NCBI GenBank assembly: GCA_905214905.1
Contig: CAJMNK010000002.1
Span: 1 to 64,000 of the forward strand
Source of the DNA: an uncultured bacterium
GTDB lineage: Bacteria; Actinomycetota; Coriobacteriia; Coriobacteriales; Coriobacteriaceae
Direction: 5' to 3'
DNA length: 64,000 bases
The position numbers and the translations under genes are program-made. Of the stretch, positions 33,866-41,936 are shown one piece after another (the stretch's first letter is position 1; each line of letters opens with the position of its first letter). The notes under the pieces were generated by a model, which saw only the letters and a program-made list of their open reading frames with translations, ran no database searches and was not told where the DNA came from.

Positions 33866-35050
33866 GTGGGCAAGGCTAAGGCTAAAGCGAAGAAAAAGAC
33901 GACGGGGGCGCGGGCTAAGCGCGATCGTCGTCGGAAGCTCGCGACCGAGGCTCCCGCGTCTGCCGAGGAGCTGCTGGCGAGCGTGCCGGGACTCGACGCG
34001 CTGCAGGACGTTCCGGCGTTCGATGACCTGCCGGTCGATGAAGCTCAGCAGGCTGCCTTTGATGATTTCTGCGCACATGCCGAGGAGCCCGAGCAGATGC
34101 AGCTTGGCGCCGTGGTGCGCTTGGATCGTGGGTTTCCGCTGGTGGCGACTGCCGACGATACCTTCCGCGCCGAGCATGCCGTGGGATTTGCCAAGTCGCG
34201 CGGTGGGGACGAGGTCCTGCTGCCTGCCGTGGGCGATCGTGTGGCGGTGCGCCGCGCTCCCGGGCACGATATGGGCGTGATTGAATGCGTACTGCCGCGC
34301 CGTACGAGCTTTGAGCGTTGGCGCGGCCGTGCCCGCGGAGAGCGCCAGGTGCTCTGCTCCAACGTGGATAGCGTGCTAATCGTGCAGGCGCTCGGTGCCG
34401 GCGAGGTGCTGCTCGACCGTGTGGCGCGCTCGCTGGTGTTGGCGCTCGACTGCGATGCCGAGCCGGTGGTGGTGCTCACCAAGGCTGACCGCTGCGATGC
34501 CGGGGAGCTCGAGCGCGATCTGGACCGCGTGCGCCGTCTGGTGGGTCCGGACGTGTGCGTGATCTTGACGTCTTCTGCCGAGGGCCGCGGTCTGGACGAG
34601 GTCCGTGCCTGCGTGCCTGCCGGGAGCTGCGCCATGATTCTGGGCGAGTCGGGTGCCGGCAAGTCGACGCTGCTCAATGCACTGCTGGGCCACGATACGT
34701 TGGCGACCGGCGGTGTGCGCGAACGCGACGACCAGGGCCGTCACACTACCGTCGCGCGCGTGATGGTGGCGCTGCCGGGCGACGCCGGCGTGATCGCCGA
34801 TGCCCCGGGTCTGCGCAGTTTGCCGCTCGTGGGTCACGAGCGGGGTCTGGCACGCGCCTTCCCCGAGATTGTCGAGGCATCGCGTGCGTGCCGGTTTGGC
34901 GACTGCACGCATACCCACGAACCGGGTTGCGCCGTTCGCGAGGCCGAGGACGCCGGGCAGATCGACAGCCTGCGTCTGGAAACTTTCCAAAATCTGGCGT
35001 CATCCATGCGCGTGAGCGCTCAAATGCTCGATCCCGATGTCCATCTGTAA
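33866..35050 (+). CDS. rsgA: Ribosome small-subunit-dependent GTPase A
   Basis: A circularly permuted GTPase that checks and releases assembling 30S subunits. The motif order G4 (TKAD), G5 (TSSAEG), G1 (GESGAGKST, about residue 259) and G3 (DAPG) is diagnostic. The N-terminal OB domain (about 85-150) and the C-terminal zinc knuckle CRFGDCTHTHEPGC are present. I start at the GTG at 33866, which has GGGAGG at 6 nt and gives 394 residues; the frame is open 90 bp further but without a ribosome site. The first 80 residues, Lys/Arg/Ala-rich and then acidic, are longer than in Escherichia coli. It forms a single-gene unit with a terminator on each side. Confidence 0.93.
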   Translation: MGKAKAKAKKKTTGARAKRDRRRKLATEAPASAEELLASVPGLDALQDVPAFDDLPVDEAQQAAFDDFCAHAEEPEQMQLGAVVRLDRGFPLVATADDTFRAEHAVGFAKSRGGDEVLLPAVGDRVAVRRAPGHDMGVIECVLPRRTSFERWRGRARGERQVLCSNVDSVLIVQALGAGEVLLDRVARSLVLALDCDAEPVVVLTKADRCDAGELERDLDRVRRLVGPDVCVILTSSAEGRGLDEVRACVPAGSCAMILGESGAGKSTLLNALLGHDTLATGGVRERDDQGRHTTVARVMVALPGDAGVIADAPGLRSLPLVGHERGLARAFPEIVEASRACRFGDCTHTHEPGCAVREAEDAGQIDSLRLETFQNLASSMRVSAQMLDPDVHL

Positions 35051-35067
35051 TTGATTTTTCCTATGAC

Positions 35068-35102
35068 AGCCGTCTCCCAACTGTTCGGGAGACGGCTTTT
35101 TT
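35068..35102 (+). terminator. Terminator of rsgA
   Basis: AGCCGTCTCCC (35068-35078) pairs with GGGAGACGGCT (35087-35097), followed by T residues. Confidence 0.93.
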
Positions 35103-35140
35103 GCTGCGGAAAAGCCTCGAAACATGCAGTTTGCTGACGT

Positions 35141-35192
35141 GCTGACCAAAACCTTGCCACGAGCTTGACGGGCTGGTCAGCTTTTGGTCAGC
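35141..35192. promoter_or_regulatory. Repeated GGTCAGC sites upstream of the Tad operon
   Basis: GCTGACCAAAA (35141-35151) and TTTTGGTCAGC (35182-35192) are perfect inverted copies, and GCTGGTCAGC (35172-35181) directly abuts the second. Three copies of the same half-site in 52 bp, 110-160 bp before the first pilus gene, look like binding sites for a regulator. No clear promoter is seen. The regulator is unknown. Confidence 0.45.
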
Positions 35193-35302
35193 GATTGGTT
35201 TGACATCGAAAACCAAGATTGCGATTGCGCCGCTTTGCACTCTGGCCGCCCAGACAATGGTGGTACGGGCATTCGCCCGGCACTGCCATGAGAGGAGCGG
35301 CC

Positions 35303-35962
35303 GTGAACAAGAGCAAGCGCATCGCCATCAGTCTGGTCGCGGGCGTGCTCGCTGCTCTGCTCTGCATGGTTTACGGCTCGTCGATCCGCTCGCAAGCCGA
35401 ACAGGTCCAGGCTGAGACCTTGGCCAAGTACGGTGGCGATCGCGTCGAGGTATGCGTCGCGGCGCGCGATATCGATGTGGGTGAGACCCTCGATGAGACC
35501 AATGTCATAACCCAGGAATGGCTGACGAGTCTGCTGCCGCGTGACGCGGCGACCGAGCTGCGCCAGGTGCGCGGCGACGTGACGACTTCGCGTATTCCCA
35601 AAAACGCCGTGATCTGCAATGTCTACACCAAGGCCGAGAGCCGCAAGCTCGAGGTGCCTAAGGGCAAGGTTGCCGTTTCGGTGGCGGTCGATGCCGAGCA
35701 CTCGGTCGGCGGTGCCACGGGCGTGGGCAGCTACGTGGACGTGTACGTGCAAAAGGACGGCGTGACCGATCGGCTGTGCGGCGCGCACGTGATCGATACC
35801 AGTGAGGATTCCGGTGCCACGCGCGAGGGCAAGATCGAATGGGTGACGCTGGCGGCTGACCCCGAAGACGTCAAGGAACTGCTGGGAGCCTCGGGCAAGG
35901 GAACGGTCAGCTTGACGATTCCCGCCACGGCGCGCGGCAAAAAGAGCGGAGGCGACGAGTGA
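35303..35962 (+). CDS. cpaB: Flp pilus assembly protein CpaB/RcpC (SAF domain)
   Basis: A 219-residue membrane-anchored protein: one N-terminal helix (IAISLVAGVLAALLCMVYG), then an SAF domain (EVCVAARDIDVGETLDETNV, about 50-115) and the RcpC region (KVAVSVAVDAEHSVGG...VGSYVDVYVQ). I start at GTG 35303, 6 nt after AGAGGAG. In two-membrane bacteria CpaB helps the secretin; here no secretin gene exists, so it probably acts in the thick wall. It overlaps tadZ by one base (TGATG) and opens the pilus operon. Confidence 0.82.
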   Translation: MNKSKRIAISLVAGVLAALLCMVYGSSIRSQAEQVQAETLAKYGGDRVEVCVAARDIDVGETLDETNVITQEWLTSLLPRDAATELRQVRGDVTTSRIPKNAVICNVYTKAESRKLEVPKGKVAVSVAVDAEHSVGGATGVGSYVDVYVQKDGVTDRLCGAHVIDTSEDSGATREGKIEWVTLAADPEDVKELLGASGKGTVSLTIPATARGKKSGGDE

Positions 35963-37611
35963 TGAAGGCGATCTGGCTTGCGTGCTGCGCGTGCGGCGAT
36001 TACGGGCTGTTGCAGCGGGAAGTCGAGGGCCGTGATGCGGGTGCACAGGTGCTTCGCGTGGGTGACCTGGACGGGCTGGTTTCCATGGCGCGGGCGTTTC
36101 CGTCGCGCCGCGGGGCTGCCATCATCGCGGCGTCTCTGTTTGATACCGAAGATGTGCGCAAGACTGTTGCGCGCCTGACGGCCGAAGGCCGCGTGAGTCG
36201 CGTGGTCGTGTTGATAGAAGCGCTCGATCCGTCGGATATCGAGGGGCTGTTTCGCGCGGGGGCGACCGAGGTCATCGCTGCACACAGTATATGCGGCAAC
36301 GGGCGCGCGGGCGAGGGAGCGGTTGATTCCGATCGGCGCATGACGATTGAGCCCGATGCTTTTGTTGATAGGGAACCCGGGGCGCCTCGCGCTACAAGAG
36401 GCCCGCGTGTTGATGATTATGGAAAAGCGGAAGCCGAGCATGGTCGGCGCCCCCGGAACCCCCTTGTATGCGATGACGCTGGAGGGCCGGCGCAGCATGC
36501 TGGCGACTCCCCGGCTGTAGATATGGGATACGTGCACGGCGTGAATCTGGTGGATGAACTCGACGAAGTTGAGGGCTTTGCCGGGTGCGGCGAGTTGTCG
36601 CTAATGCAGCATGAGCAGATTGCGCAGAACGAGCCTGCCTCGCAGACCGAACAAGCTGCCATGCCGGCTTGGACGCAGCGTGTGGTTGCGGCGGGGGAGA
36701 CGGGGGCGCTGCCACCGACGCCCGCCCCGCCGCCTCCGATGCCGCCGGCAGACGCTGCCGCTCCGCCGCATCGAGCTCCGGTCATCTGCGCTATTTCGGG
36801 TTCGGGCGGTTGCGGCAAGTCGACGATCGTTGCCACCATGGCACACACATCGTCGCTGTTGGGCTTGCGTGCCGCCGTGCTCGACCTGGACCTGATGTTT
36901 GGAAACCTTTACGACTTGTTAGGCGTCGATGCTCCGCGCGATATGGCGGCACTTATCGAGCCGTCGGCGGCGGGCACGCTCACCGAGCCGGATATCGTAG
37001 CCACATCGATGCGCGTGGCGCCGGGCGTTACGCTCTGGGGTCCCGTCGCGGCGCCCGAGCAAGCTGAGCTCATGGCGCGTCCGGTGGAGCTACTGCTTGA
37101 TGTTCTGCGTCGCGAATCCGACGTGGTCTTTATCGATACCTCGGTCTTTTGGGGCGACGCCGTGGCGGCTGCGGTGGCGGCGAGCGACCGTTGCCTGGTC
37201 GTTGGCGATGCGGCGGTGTCGTCCGCGACATCGGCGTCGCGCGTCATCGAACTGGCAAGTCGAGTAGGTGTGCCGCGCACGCGCATGAGCGCCGTGTTCA
37301 ACCGGTTCGGTGCGCGCGGGGCAGACGAGGACGTCGCCATGCGCTTTGAGATTGCCTGTGCGTTGAGCTCCAAGATTCGTATCGCCGATGGCGGGCAGGA
37401 TCTCGCCGCGCTCATGGCGTTTGGACGCGCTGACGAGGCGGTGGGGCAGACCAGTGCTTTTGCGACTAGCATGCGCGAGGCCACGCGCGAGATGCTCGTG
37501 GAACTGGGGTGCGCCGTCGGCCCTTGGGGCGATATGGTCGCCGACCGTGCAACGCGTACCGAACGCCCGCGTATCCGCCTTCCCTGGTTGCGCGAGGGTG
37601 ATCAGCGATGA
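35962..37611 (+). CDS. tadZ: TadZ/CpaE pilus-localisation ATPase
   Basis: A 549-residue protein with an N-terminal receiver-like domain (1-120, response-regulator fold without the usual phosphorylation set that I can see), an acidic and proline-rich linker (120-270, including PAPPPPMPPADAAAPP) and a MinD/ParA-type ATPase with deviant Walker A SGSGGCGKST at about 280 and DLDLMFGNLYDLL. TadZ places the pilus machine in the cell. The ATG overlaps the preceding stop (TGATG), and the end overlaps tadA by 4 nt. The linker is unusually long, which makes the protein larger than typical TadZ (about 400). Confidence 0.86.
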   Translation: MKAIWLACCACGDYGLLQREVEGRDAGAQVLRVGDLDGLVSMARAFPSRRGAAIIAASLFDTEDVRKTVARLTAEGRVSRVVVLIEALDPSDIEGLFRAGATEVIAAHSICGNGRAGEGAVDSDRRMTIEPDAFVDREPGAPRATRGPRVDDYGKAEAEHGRRPRNPLVCDDAGGPAQHAGDSPAVDMGYVHGVNLVDELDEVEGFAGCGELSLMQHEQIAQNEPASQTEQAAMPAWTQRVVAAGETGALPPTPAPPPPMPPADAAAPPHRAPVICAISGSGGCGKSTIVATMAHTSSLLGLRAAVLDLDLMFGNLYDLLGVDAPRDMAALIEPSAAGTLTEPDIVATSMRVAPGVTLWGPVAAPEQAELMARPVELLLDVLRRESDVVFIDTSVFWGDAVAAAVAASDRCLVVGDAAVSSATSASRVIELASRVGVPRTRMSAVFNRFGARGADEDVAMRFEIACALSSKIRIADGGQDLAALMAFGRADEAVGQTSAFATSMREATREMLVELGCAVGPWGDMVADRATRTERPRIRLPWLREGDQR

Positions 37612-38936
37612 GCCTGCAAACGAGGATTAAGGCTGCCGGCGCTGCAGCGGCGGCAGCGCCTGTAGATGCGGGGCGTCGCCGCGCGGTGAAACGACGCACC
37701 AAGCGCGCCGTGATGGACCGCATGGGTTACGACGAAGTGGCGCGTATCAGCGCCTATATCGACCCGGCACTTGCCCGCTCGGAATTGCGTCCTGCGGTGG
37801 AGGCGGCGCTCAATGTTGAGGAGCCGACCGATCTCGCGACGCCCGAGCGCGAAACCATCATCGACGAGATTTTGGATGACGTGGTGGGCTTGGGGCCGTT
37901 GCAGCCGCTCATCGAGGACGACACCGTTACCGAGATCATGATCAACGGCTGCCGCTCGGCTTTCTTTGAACGCGGCGGCGTCTTGTACCCCATCGAGCAT
38001 GCGTTTGAGGATGATGAACAGATCCGTGTGCTTATCGACCGCATCATCTCGCCACTTGGCCGCCGTATCGACGAGCGCAGCCCCATCGTCAACGCCCGCC
38101 TCAAAACGGGCTATCGCGTCAACGCGGTGATTCCGCCTGTGGCGATTGACGGACCGATTCTCACCATCCGAAAGTTCTCGGACCGTATCTGCTCGCTGGA
38201 CGAGCTTGTGGGGCTGGGGTCGCTGCCGCTTTGGTATGCGCAGCTGCTGTCGTGCGCGGTGTCGCTGCGACAGGACCTGGCGGTTGCGGGAGGCACGGGA
38301 TCTGGTAAGACCACCCTGCTCAACGCGTTGTCATGTGAGATTTCCACCGGCGAGCGCATCGTGACGATCGAGGACTCTGCCGAGCTCAAGTTTGCGCATC
38401 ATCCGCACGTGGTGCGCCTAGAGGCGCGCGAGGCTTCAATTGAGGGTGAAGGCGCGGTGACGATCCGCGACCTGGTAACTAATGCCCTGCGCATGCGCCC
38501 CGACCGCATCGTGGTGGGCGAGGTGCGCGGTGCCGAGTGCTGCGACATGTTGCAGGCCATGAACACGGGCCACGACGGGTCGCTCACCACACTTCATGCG
38601 GGTTCAGAACAGGAGACCGTGGTGCGTCTGACGTTGCTTGCACGTTATGGCATCGACCTGCCGAGTGAGCTCATCGAGGAGCAGATTGCCATGGCGCTCG
38701 ACGGTATCGTGATGTCCGAGCGCCACGCCGATGGCAGGCGCTTCGTCTCCTCGTATTCGGGGGTGCGACGCGCCGCATCGGGCGGCGTAGAGCTCGAGCG
38801 CTATGTGACGTTCGATGCCGCCGAGCGCACCTGGACGCTTGACCGCGAGCCGCCGTTTATCGCAGAAGGCCTGCGGTCGGGGACGCTCACACAAGAGGAG
38901 GTGGACGAATGGAGATCGCTGTGCCCCTCGTCGTAG
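37608..38936 (+). CDS. tadA: Flp pilus secretion ATPase TadA/CpaF
   Basis: The hexameric motor of the pilus, 442 residues. The N-terminal domain (about 60-180) holds [21 protein letters not shown]; the catalytic domain has Walker [10 protein letters not shown] (about 228-236), the Asp box VTIEDSAEL, Walker [10 protein letters not shown] and the His box [13 protein letters not shown], all intact. It overlaps tadZ (ATGA type) and tadB (28 nt). Confident identification of the Tad subclass comes from EVRGAE and from the neighbours. Confidence 0.94.
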   Translation: MSLQTRIKAAGAAAAAAPVDAGRRRAVKRRTKRAVMDRMGYDEVARISAYIDPALARSELRPAVEAALNVEEPTDLATPERETIIDEILDDVVGLGPLQPLIEDDTVTEIMINGCRSAFFERGGVLYPIEHAFEDDEQIRVLIDRIISPLGRRIDERSPIVNARLKTGYRVNAVIPPVAIDGPILTIRKFSDRICSLDELVGLGSLPLWYAQLLSCAVSLRQDLAVAGGTGSGKTTLLNALSCEISTGERIVTIEDSAELKFAHHPHVVRLEAREASIEGEGAVTIRDLVTNALRMRPDRIVVGEVRGAECCDMLQAMNTGHDGSLTTLHAGSEQETVVRLTLLARYGIDLPSELIEEQIAMALDGIVMSERHADGRRFVSSYSGVRRAASGGVELERYVTFDAAERTWTLDREPPFIAEGLRSGTLTQEEVDEWRSLCPSS

Positions 38937-39835
38937 GGGGCTTGGCAGGGCTTTCTGTCGCGACGGCGTGCGGGGCGGAACCTCGTGTGCCGCAGGTACC
39001 GCCGGCGGAGCTGGCACGTCAGGCGCTCGAGACGGTGGCAGAGAAGCTGCCGCGTGAGCTGGTGAAAAACGATCTGCTGAAAAAGATCGCCCGTTCGTGG
39101 GCATCGCTGGCTCCGGCGCATCGCCTTGGCCTCGTGATCGAGGATGCTTCGGGATGTTTGGCGTTTCTGCTGCTATCGAGCGGTGTCTGCTGCGTTTTAC
39201 TAACGATGGTGTCGTTATCGCCCCTCGGATTTGCCTTGGGACTTGTTGCTCCGTTTGCCGTTGGTGCCGCTCGGGATGGCTTTGAGAGCCGGCGCGAGCA
39301 ACACGATGCAGAAGAGGCAATGCCCGAGGCGTTTACCGCACTTTCCATGTCGCTTGCCTCGGGACATTCGCTGGCCCAGGGCATGCGCTTTGTGGGCGCT
39401 CATGCGCAAGAGCCAGTGCATAACGAGTTTTTGCGGGTGGCGGCGGCGATCGATTGCGGCATCTCGGCGACCGACGCGCTCGATGACTTGCTCGTGCGTA
39501 TCGACGCCCCCGGTCTTTCGCTTGTGACCTTGGCGCTTAAGGTGTCTCAGCGCACCGGCGCTCCGCTTGCCGACTTACTGTCCGAGGCGTCGAGCATGGT
39601 GGGGGAGCGCATTGAGCTCAAGCGCCGCCTGGATGTTAAGACGTCGCAGGCTCGCATGTCTGCGCATATGGTCGCGGCGATGCCGGCGGGCATGTGCGCG
39701 GTGTTGGCGCTGCTTTCGGCAGATTTTCGTCGCGGTCTTGCGACGCCTGCCGGCGCGGGCGCTGTGGTGCTGGGTCTTGCCCTCAACGCCGTTGCCCTGG
39801 TGGTTATCCGGCGCATTATGCGGGTGGAGCTATGA
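38909..39835 (+). CDS. tadB: Pilus inner-membrane protein TadB
   Basis: A 308-residue T2SSF-domain membrane protein. Helices lie at about 85-125 and at the C-terminus (240-300); the conserved F-domain segment is PEAFTALSMSLASGHSLAQGMRF with the glutamate-rich half-repeat DLLSEASSMVGERI. It begins within tadA and overlaps tadC by 4 nt. TadB and TadC form the membrane platform driven by TadA. Confidence 0.85.
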   Translation: MEIAVPLVVGGLAGLSVATACGAEPRVPQVPPAELARQALETVAEKLPRELVKNDLLKKIARSWASLAPAHRLGLVIEDASGCLAFLLLSSGVCCVLLTMVSLSPLGFALGLVAPFAVGAARDGFESRREQHDAEEAMPEAFTALSMSLASGHSLAQGMRFVGAHAQEPVHNEFLRVAAAIDCGISATDALDDLLVRIDAPGLSLVTLALKVSQRTGAPLADLLSEASSMVGERIELKRRLDVKTSQARMSAHMVAAMPAGMCAVLALLSADFRRGLATPAGAGAVVLGLALNAVALVVIRRIMRVEL

Positions 39836-40473
39836 GCGCCTCGGTTGCAGTTGCGGCTTGCCTGTGCGCCCTGAGTGTATTTGTCGCGACGGGTTTTGAT
39901 CGGGCGGATGCACGCAAGATCGCAGGGGCCTGCAAGCGCGAGGCGGTGCTGGTCGCTGCCGCTGGTCGCTCGGTGGTCGATGCTCTGACCGCGCGAGTGA
40001 AGGGCGCGGTTGGAGCGGGCGGCCCGGCGCGAGTGTCGCTCGGCGAAGTGTCCGAGATGATCGATGTTGTGCGCTTGGGTCTTTCGGCCGGTCTTTCGTT
40101 TGATGCGGCGCTTGAGATTTTCTGCGCCAACCGCCGGTCAGTGCTGGCTCTTCGCCTTGAGCGCGCCTGCATGGCGTGGCAGGTGGGCGTGGGCACGCGT
40201 GAGGACGAGTTGTTGGCCGCCGCGCGCGATCTGGACGTGCGAGCGCTCGAGACCTTTGCCATCACGGTGGGGCAGGCGCTCGCCCTGGGTGCCCCACTTG
40301 CCGAGACGCTGGCCGCTCAAAGTCGCGAGATCCGTGCGGCTCATCGCGCCGCGGTCGAGCGCGAGATCGAGCGTGCGCCCGTCAAGCTGTTGATTCCCAC
40401 CGGCACGCTCATCTTGCCGGCGTTGCTTCTGTCCATATTGGGCCCGCTGCTGGGAGCAGGCGGGATGATGTAG
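39832..40473 (+). CDS. tadC: Pilus inner-membrane protein TadC
   Basis: A 213-residue T2SSF-domain protein. The start at 39832 overlaps the tadB stop (ATGA). Membrane segments are at about 2-20 and 185-210; the F-domain core is SEMIDVVRLGLSAGLSFDAAL and ETFAITVGQALALGAPLAETL. It is shorter than the usual TadC (about 280-300), lacking the first helix pair. It is followed after 10 bp by the pilin gene. Confidence 0.83.
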   Translation: MSASVAVAACLCALSVFVATGFDRADARKIAGACKREAVLVAAAGRSVVDALTARVKGAVGAGGPARVSLGEVSEMIDVVRLGLSAGLSFDAALEIFCANRRSVLALRLERACMAWQVGVGTREDELLAAARDLDVRALETFAITVGQALALGAPLAETLAAQSREIRAAHRAAVEREIERAPVKLLIPTGTLILPALLLSILGPLLGAGGMM

Positions 40474-40483
40474 GGAGGAATAC

Positions 40484-40717
40484 ATGAACACGATGGTCGA
40501 AGTTGCTGACAAGGCTTGGAGCTGGGCTTTTTGCCGGGCGATTCACACTCGCCAGCATGCCAAGGAGCTGTTGCAGGAGGAGAGCGCGCAGGGTACCACC
40601 GAGTACGCCATTTTAGTGGGCGTACTTGTGGTGATCGCGATTATTGCCATCGTTGCATTTAAAGGCAAGGTTAAAGAGCTATGGGATGCGATCAGCGAGG
40701 GCATCAACAGCCTGTAG
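40484..40717 (+). CDS. flp: Flp-type major pilin
   Basis: A 77-residue prepilin. A 36-residue leader ends in QEESAQG, followed by the class IV Flp signature TTEYAILVGVLVVIAIIAIV, where cleavage after the glycine would leave a mature protein of about 40 residues. The leader is longer than in most Flp pilins. No prepilin peptidase (TadV) gene is in this locus, so it must be encoded elsewhere. The start follows GGGAGGAATAC. Confidence 0.9.
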   Translation: MNTMVEVADKAWSWAFCRAIHTRQHAKELLQEESAQGTTEYAILVGVLVVIAIIAIVAFKGKVKELWDAISEGINSL

Positions 40718-41244
40718 AGGGCGAGCGCCCCATCGGGGTGCTGCTGGTGTTTGCTTGCCTGACCGTGGCGATAGCGGTGGTGCTTTGGGGGCTTAACGCC
40801 GCGCGGCAGCAGCGTCCTGGGACCGCCTCCGATTTGGGCTCAGATTCGGCGGTGGCGTCTCAAAAAGATGAGATGCGAGATGCGGACGATTCGGATGTCG
40901 CTGTCACGGCGCAAACCTTTCTGCGGGCGCTCGACAAGCGGTCTGGCACTGCGACGGATTCGCCTGAGGGCAACGCGATTGCGGTCCGGCTTGCATGGTC
41001 CGAGGACCGACCGATGACCGAAGCGGCAGCGGATATGCTGCGTGCCTATCGCGAGGTACCCACGGCACAACTTGCTCTGAGCGGCTATCTCGACATCAAG
41101 GGCAACGTGTGGGGCGCTATCGTGCGCGACGGACGCGGCTGGGTCGATATGGTGACGGTTGCCGCGGATACTGGCGATGCTTCGTGTCGTCTGCGCGCCG
41201 TGCGCCTGAGCCCGCAGGCAACGGACTCAAAGGAGGGATCGTGA
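40681..41244 (+). CDS. Membrane-anchored protein of the Tad locus, unknown function
   Basis: A 187-residue protein with one N-terminal helix (IGVLLVFACLTVAIAVVLWG, about 18-37) and a polar outer domain with no recognised family. The start is uncertain: the ATG at 40681 lies within the pilin gene and has no good ribosome site; GTG 40738 would begin directly in the helix. The position between two pilins suggests an accessory or minor component. Confidence 0.65.
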   Translation: MGCDQRGHQQPVEGERPIGVLLVFACLTVAIAVVLWGLNAARQQRPGTASDLGSDSAVASQKDEMRDADDSDVAVTAQTFLRALDKRSGTATDSPEGNAIAVRLAWSEDRPMTEAAADMLRAYREVPTAQLALSGYLDIKGNVWGAIVRDGRGWVDMVTVAADTGDASCRLRAVRLSPQATDSKEGS

Positions 41245-41245
41245 A

Positions 41246-41464
41246 ATGCATGATGTCCTGCGTGAGGAATCTGCCCAGGCGACGGTCGAATACGCCATCG
41301 TCACGGTGGCGCTGTTATCGATCGTGCTGGCGATTGCGGGGCTTTGGCGTGCTGGCACCGATGGGCGCTTGGCGGCGCTGGTCGAGCGGGCGGCGTCTCA
41401 CGGCGTCACCTCGACATCGGTTGTCGACGCTGCTGCGGGTGCTGAGGACATCGCGCTGTATTGA
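41246..41464 (+). CDS. Flp-like minor pilin or small TadE-like protein
   Basis: A 72-residue protein with the pilin-like segment ESAQATVEYAIVTVALLSIVLAIAGL directly after a 7-residue leader (given here by position 8-33; key residues are the Glu and Tyr of VEYA). The short leader and the lack of a glycine before the cut point make processing less certain than for the major pilin. It overlaps the next gene. Confidence 0.75.
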   Translation: MHDVLREESAQATVEYAIVTVALLSIVLAIAGLWRAGTDGRLAALVERAASHGVTSTSVVDAAAGAEDIALY

Positions 41465-41936
41465 TATCGCGCGCGAGGACCGGGCGCAGTCTACGGTCGA
41501 GGCCGCTTTTTTGCTGCCGACGTTTCTGACGCTCATCCTTCTCGCACTGCAACCGGCGTGTCTGCTCTATACGCGCGCGGTCATGGAGTCTGCCGCCGCC
41601 GAGACCGCGCGGCTCATGACCACGACGACGGCGGAGGACGACGATCTTAAGGAGTTCACCCGCCGCCGACTTGCCGCAGTGCCCAACGTTTCGATCTTTC
41701 ATGCCGGCGGGCCGTTGTCGTGGGATATCGATCTTGGCCGGGTCGGTGCGGGTGGCGCCTCGTCCGTGTCCGTTTCCGGCGAGGTCAAGCCGTTGCCTGT
41801 GATCGGTGCGTTTGCGCAGGCTATGGGTGGTACCGCCGAGGGCGGCTACGTTGAGCTCAAGGTCGATGTCTCGTATCAATCGCGTCCCGAATGGCTGGAG
41901 GGAGATTATGATTCGTGGATTGCTGCATGGGATTAA
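41439..41936 (+). CDS. TadE-like minor pilin
   Basis: About 165 residues. The N-terminal pseudopilin segment AQSTVEAAFLLPTFLTLILL is typical of TadE, with the invariant glutamate at +5 of the mature protein. The start is uncertain: GTG 41439 is in frame but without a strong ribosome site; the frame is open far upstream inside other genes. TadE-type proteins are processed by the prepilin peptidase and are needed for pilus formation. It overlaps the next gene by 29 nt. Confidence 0.75.
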   Translation: MLRTSRCIDIAREDRAQSTVEAAFLLPTFLTLILLALQPACLLYTRAVMESAAAETARLMTTTTAEDDDLKEFTRRRLAAVPNVSIFHAGGPLSWDIDLGRVGAGGASSVSVSGEVKPLPVIGAFAQAMGGTAEGGYVELKVDVSYQSRPEWLEGDYDSWIAAWD

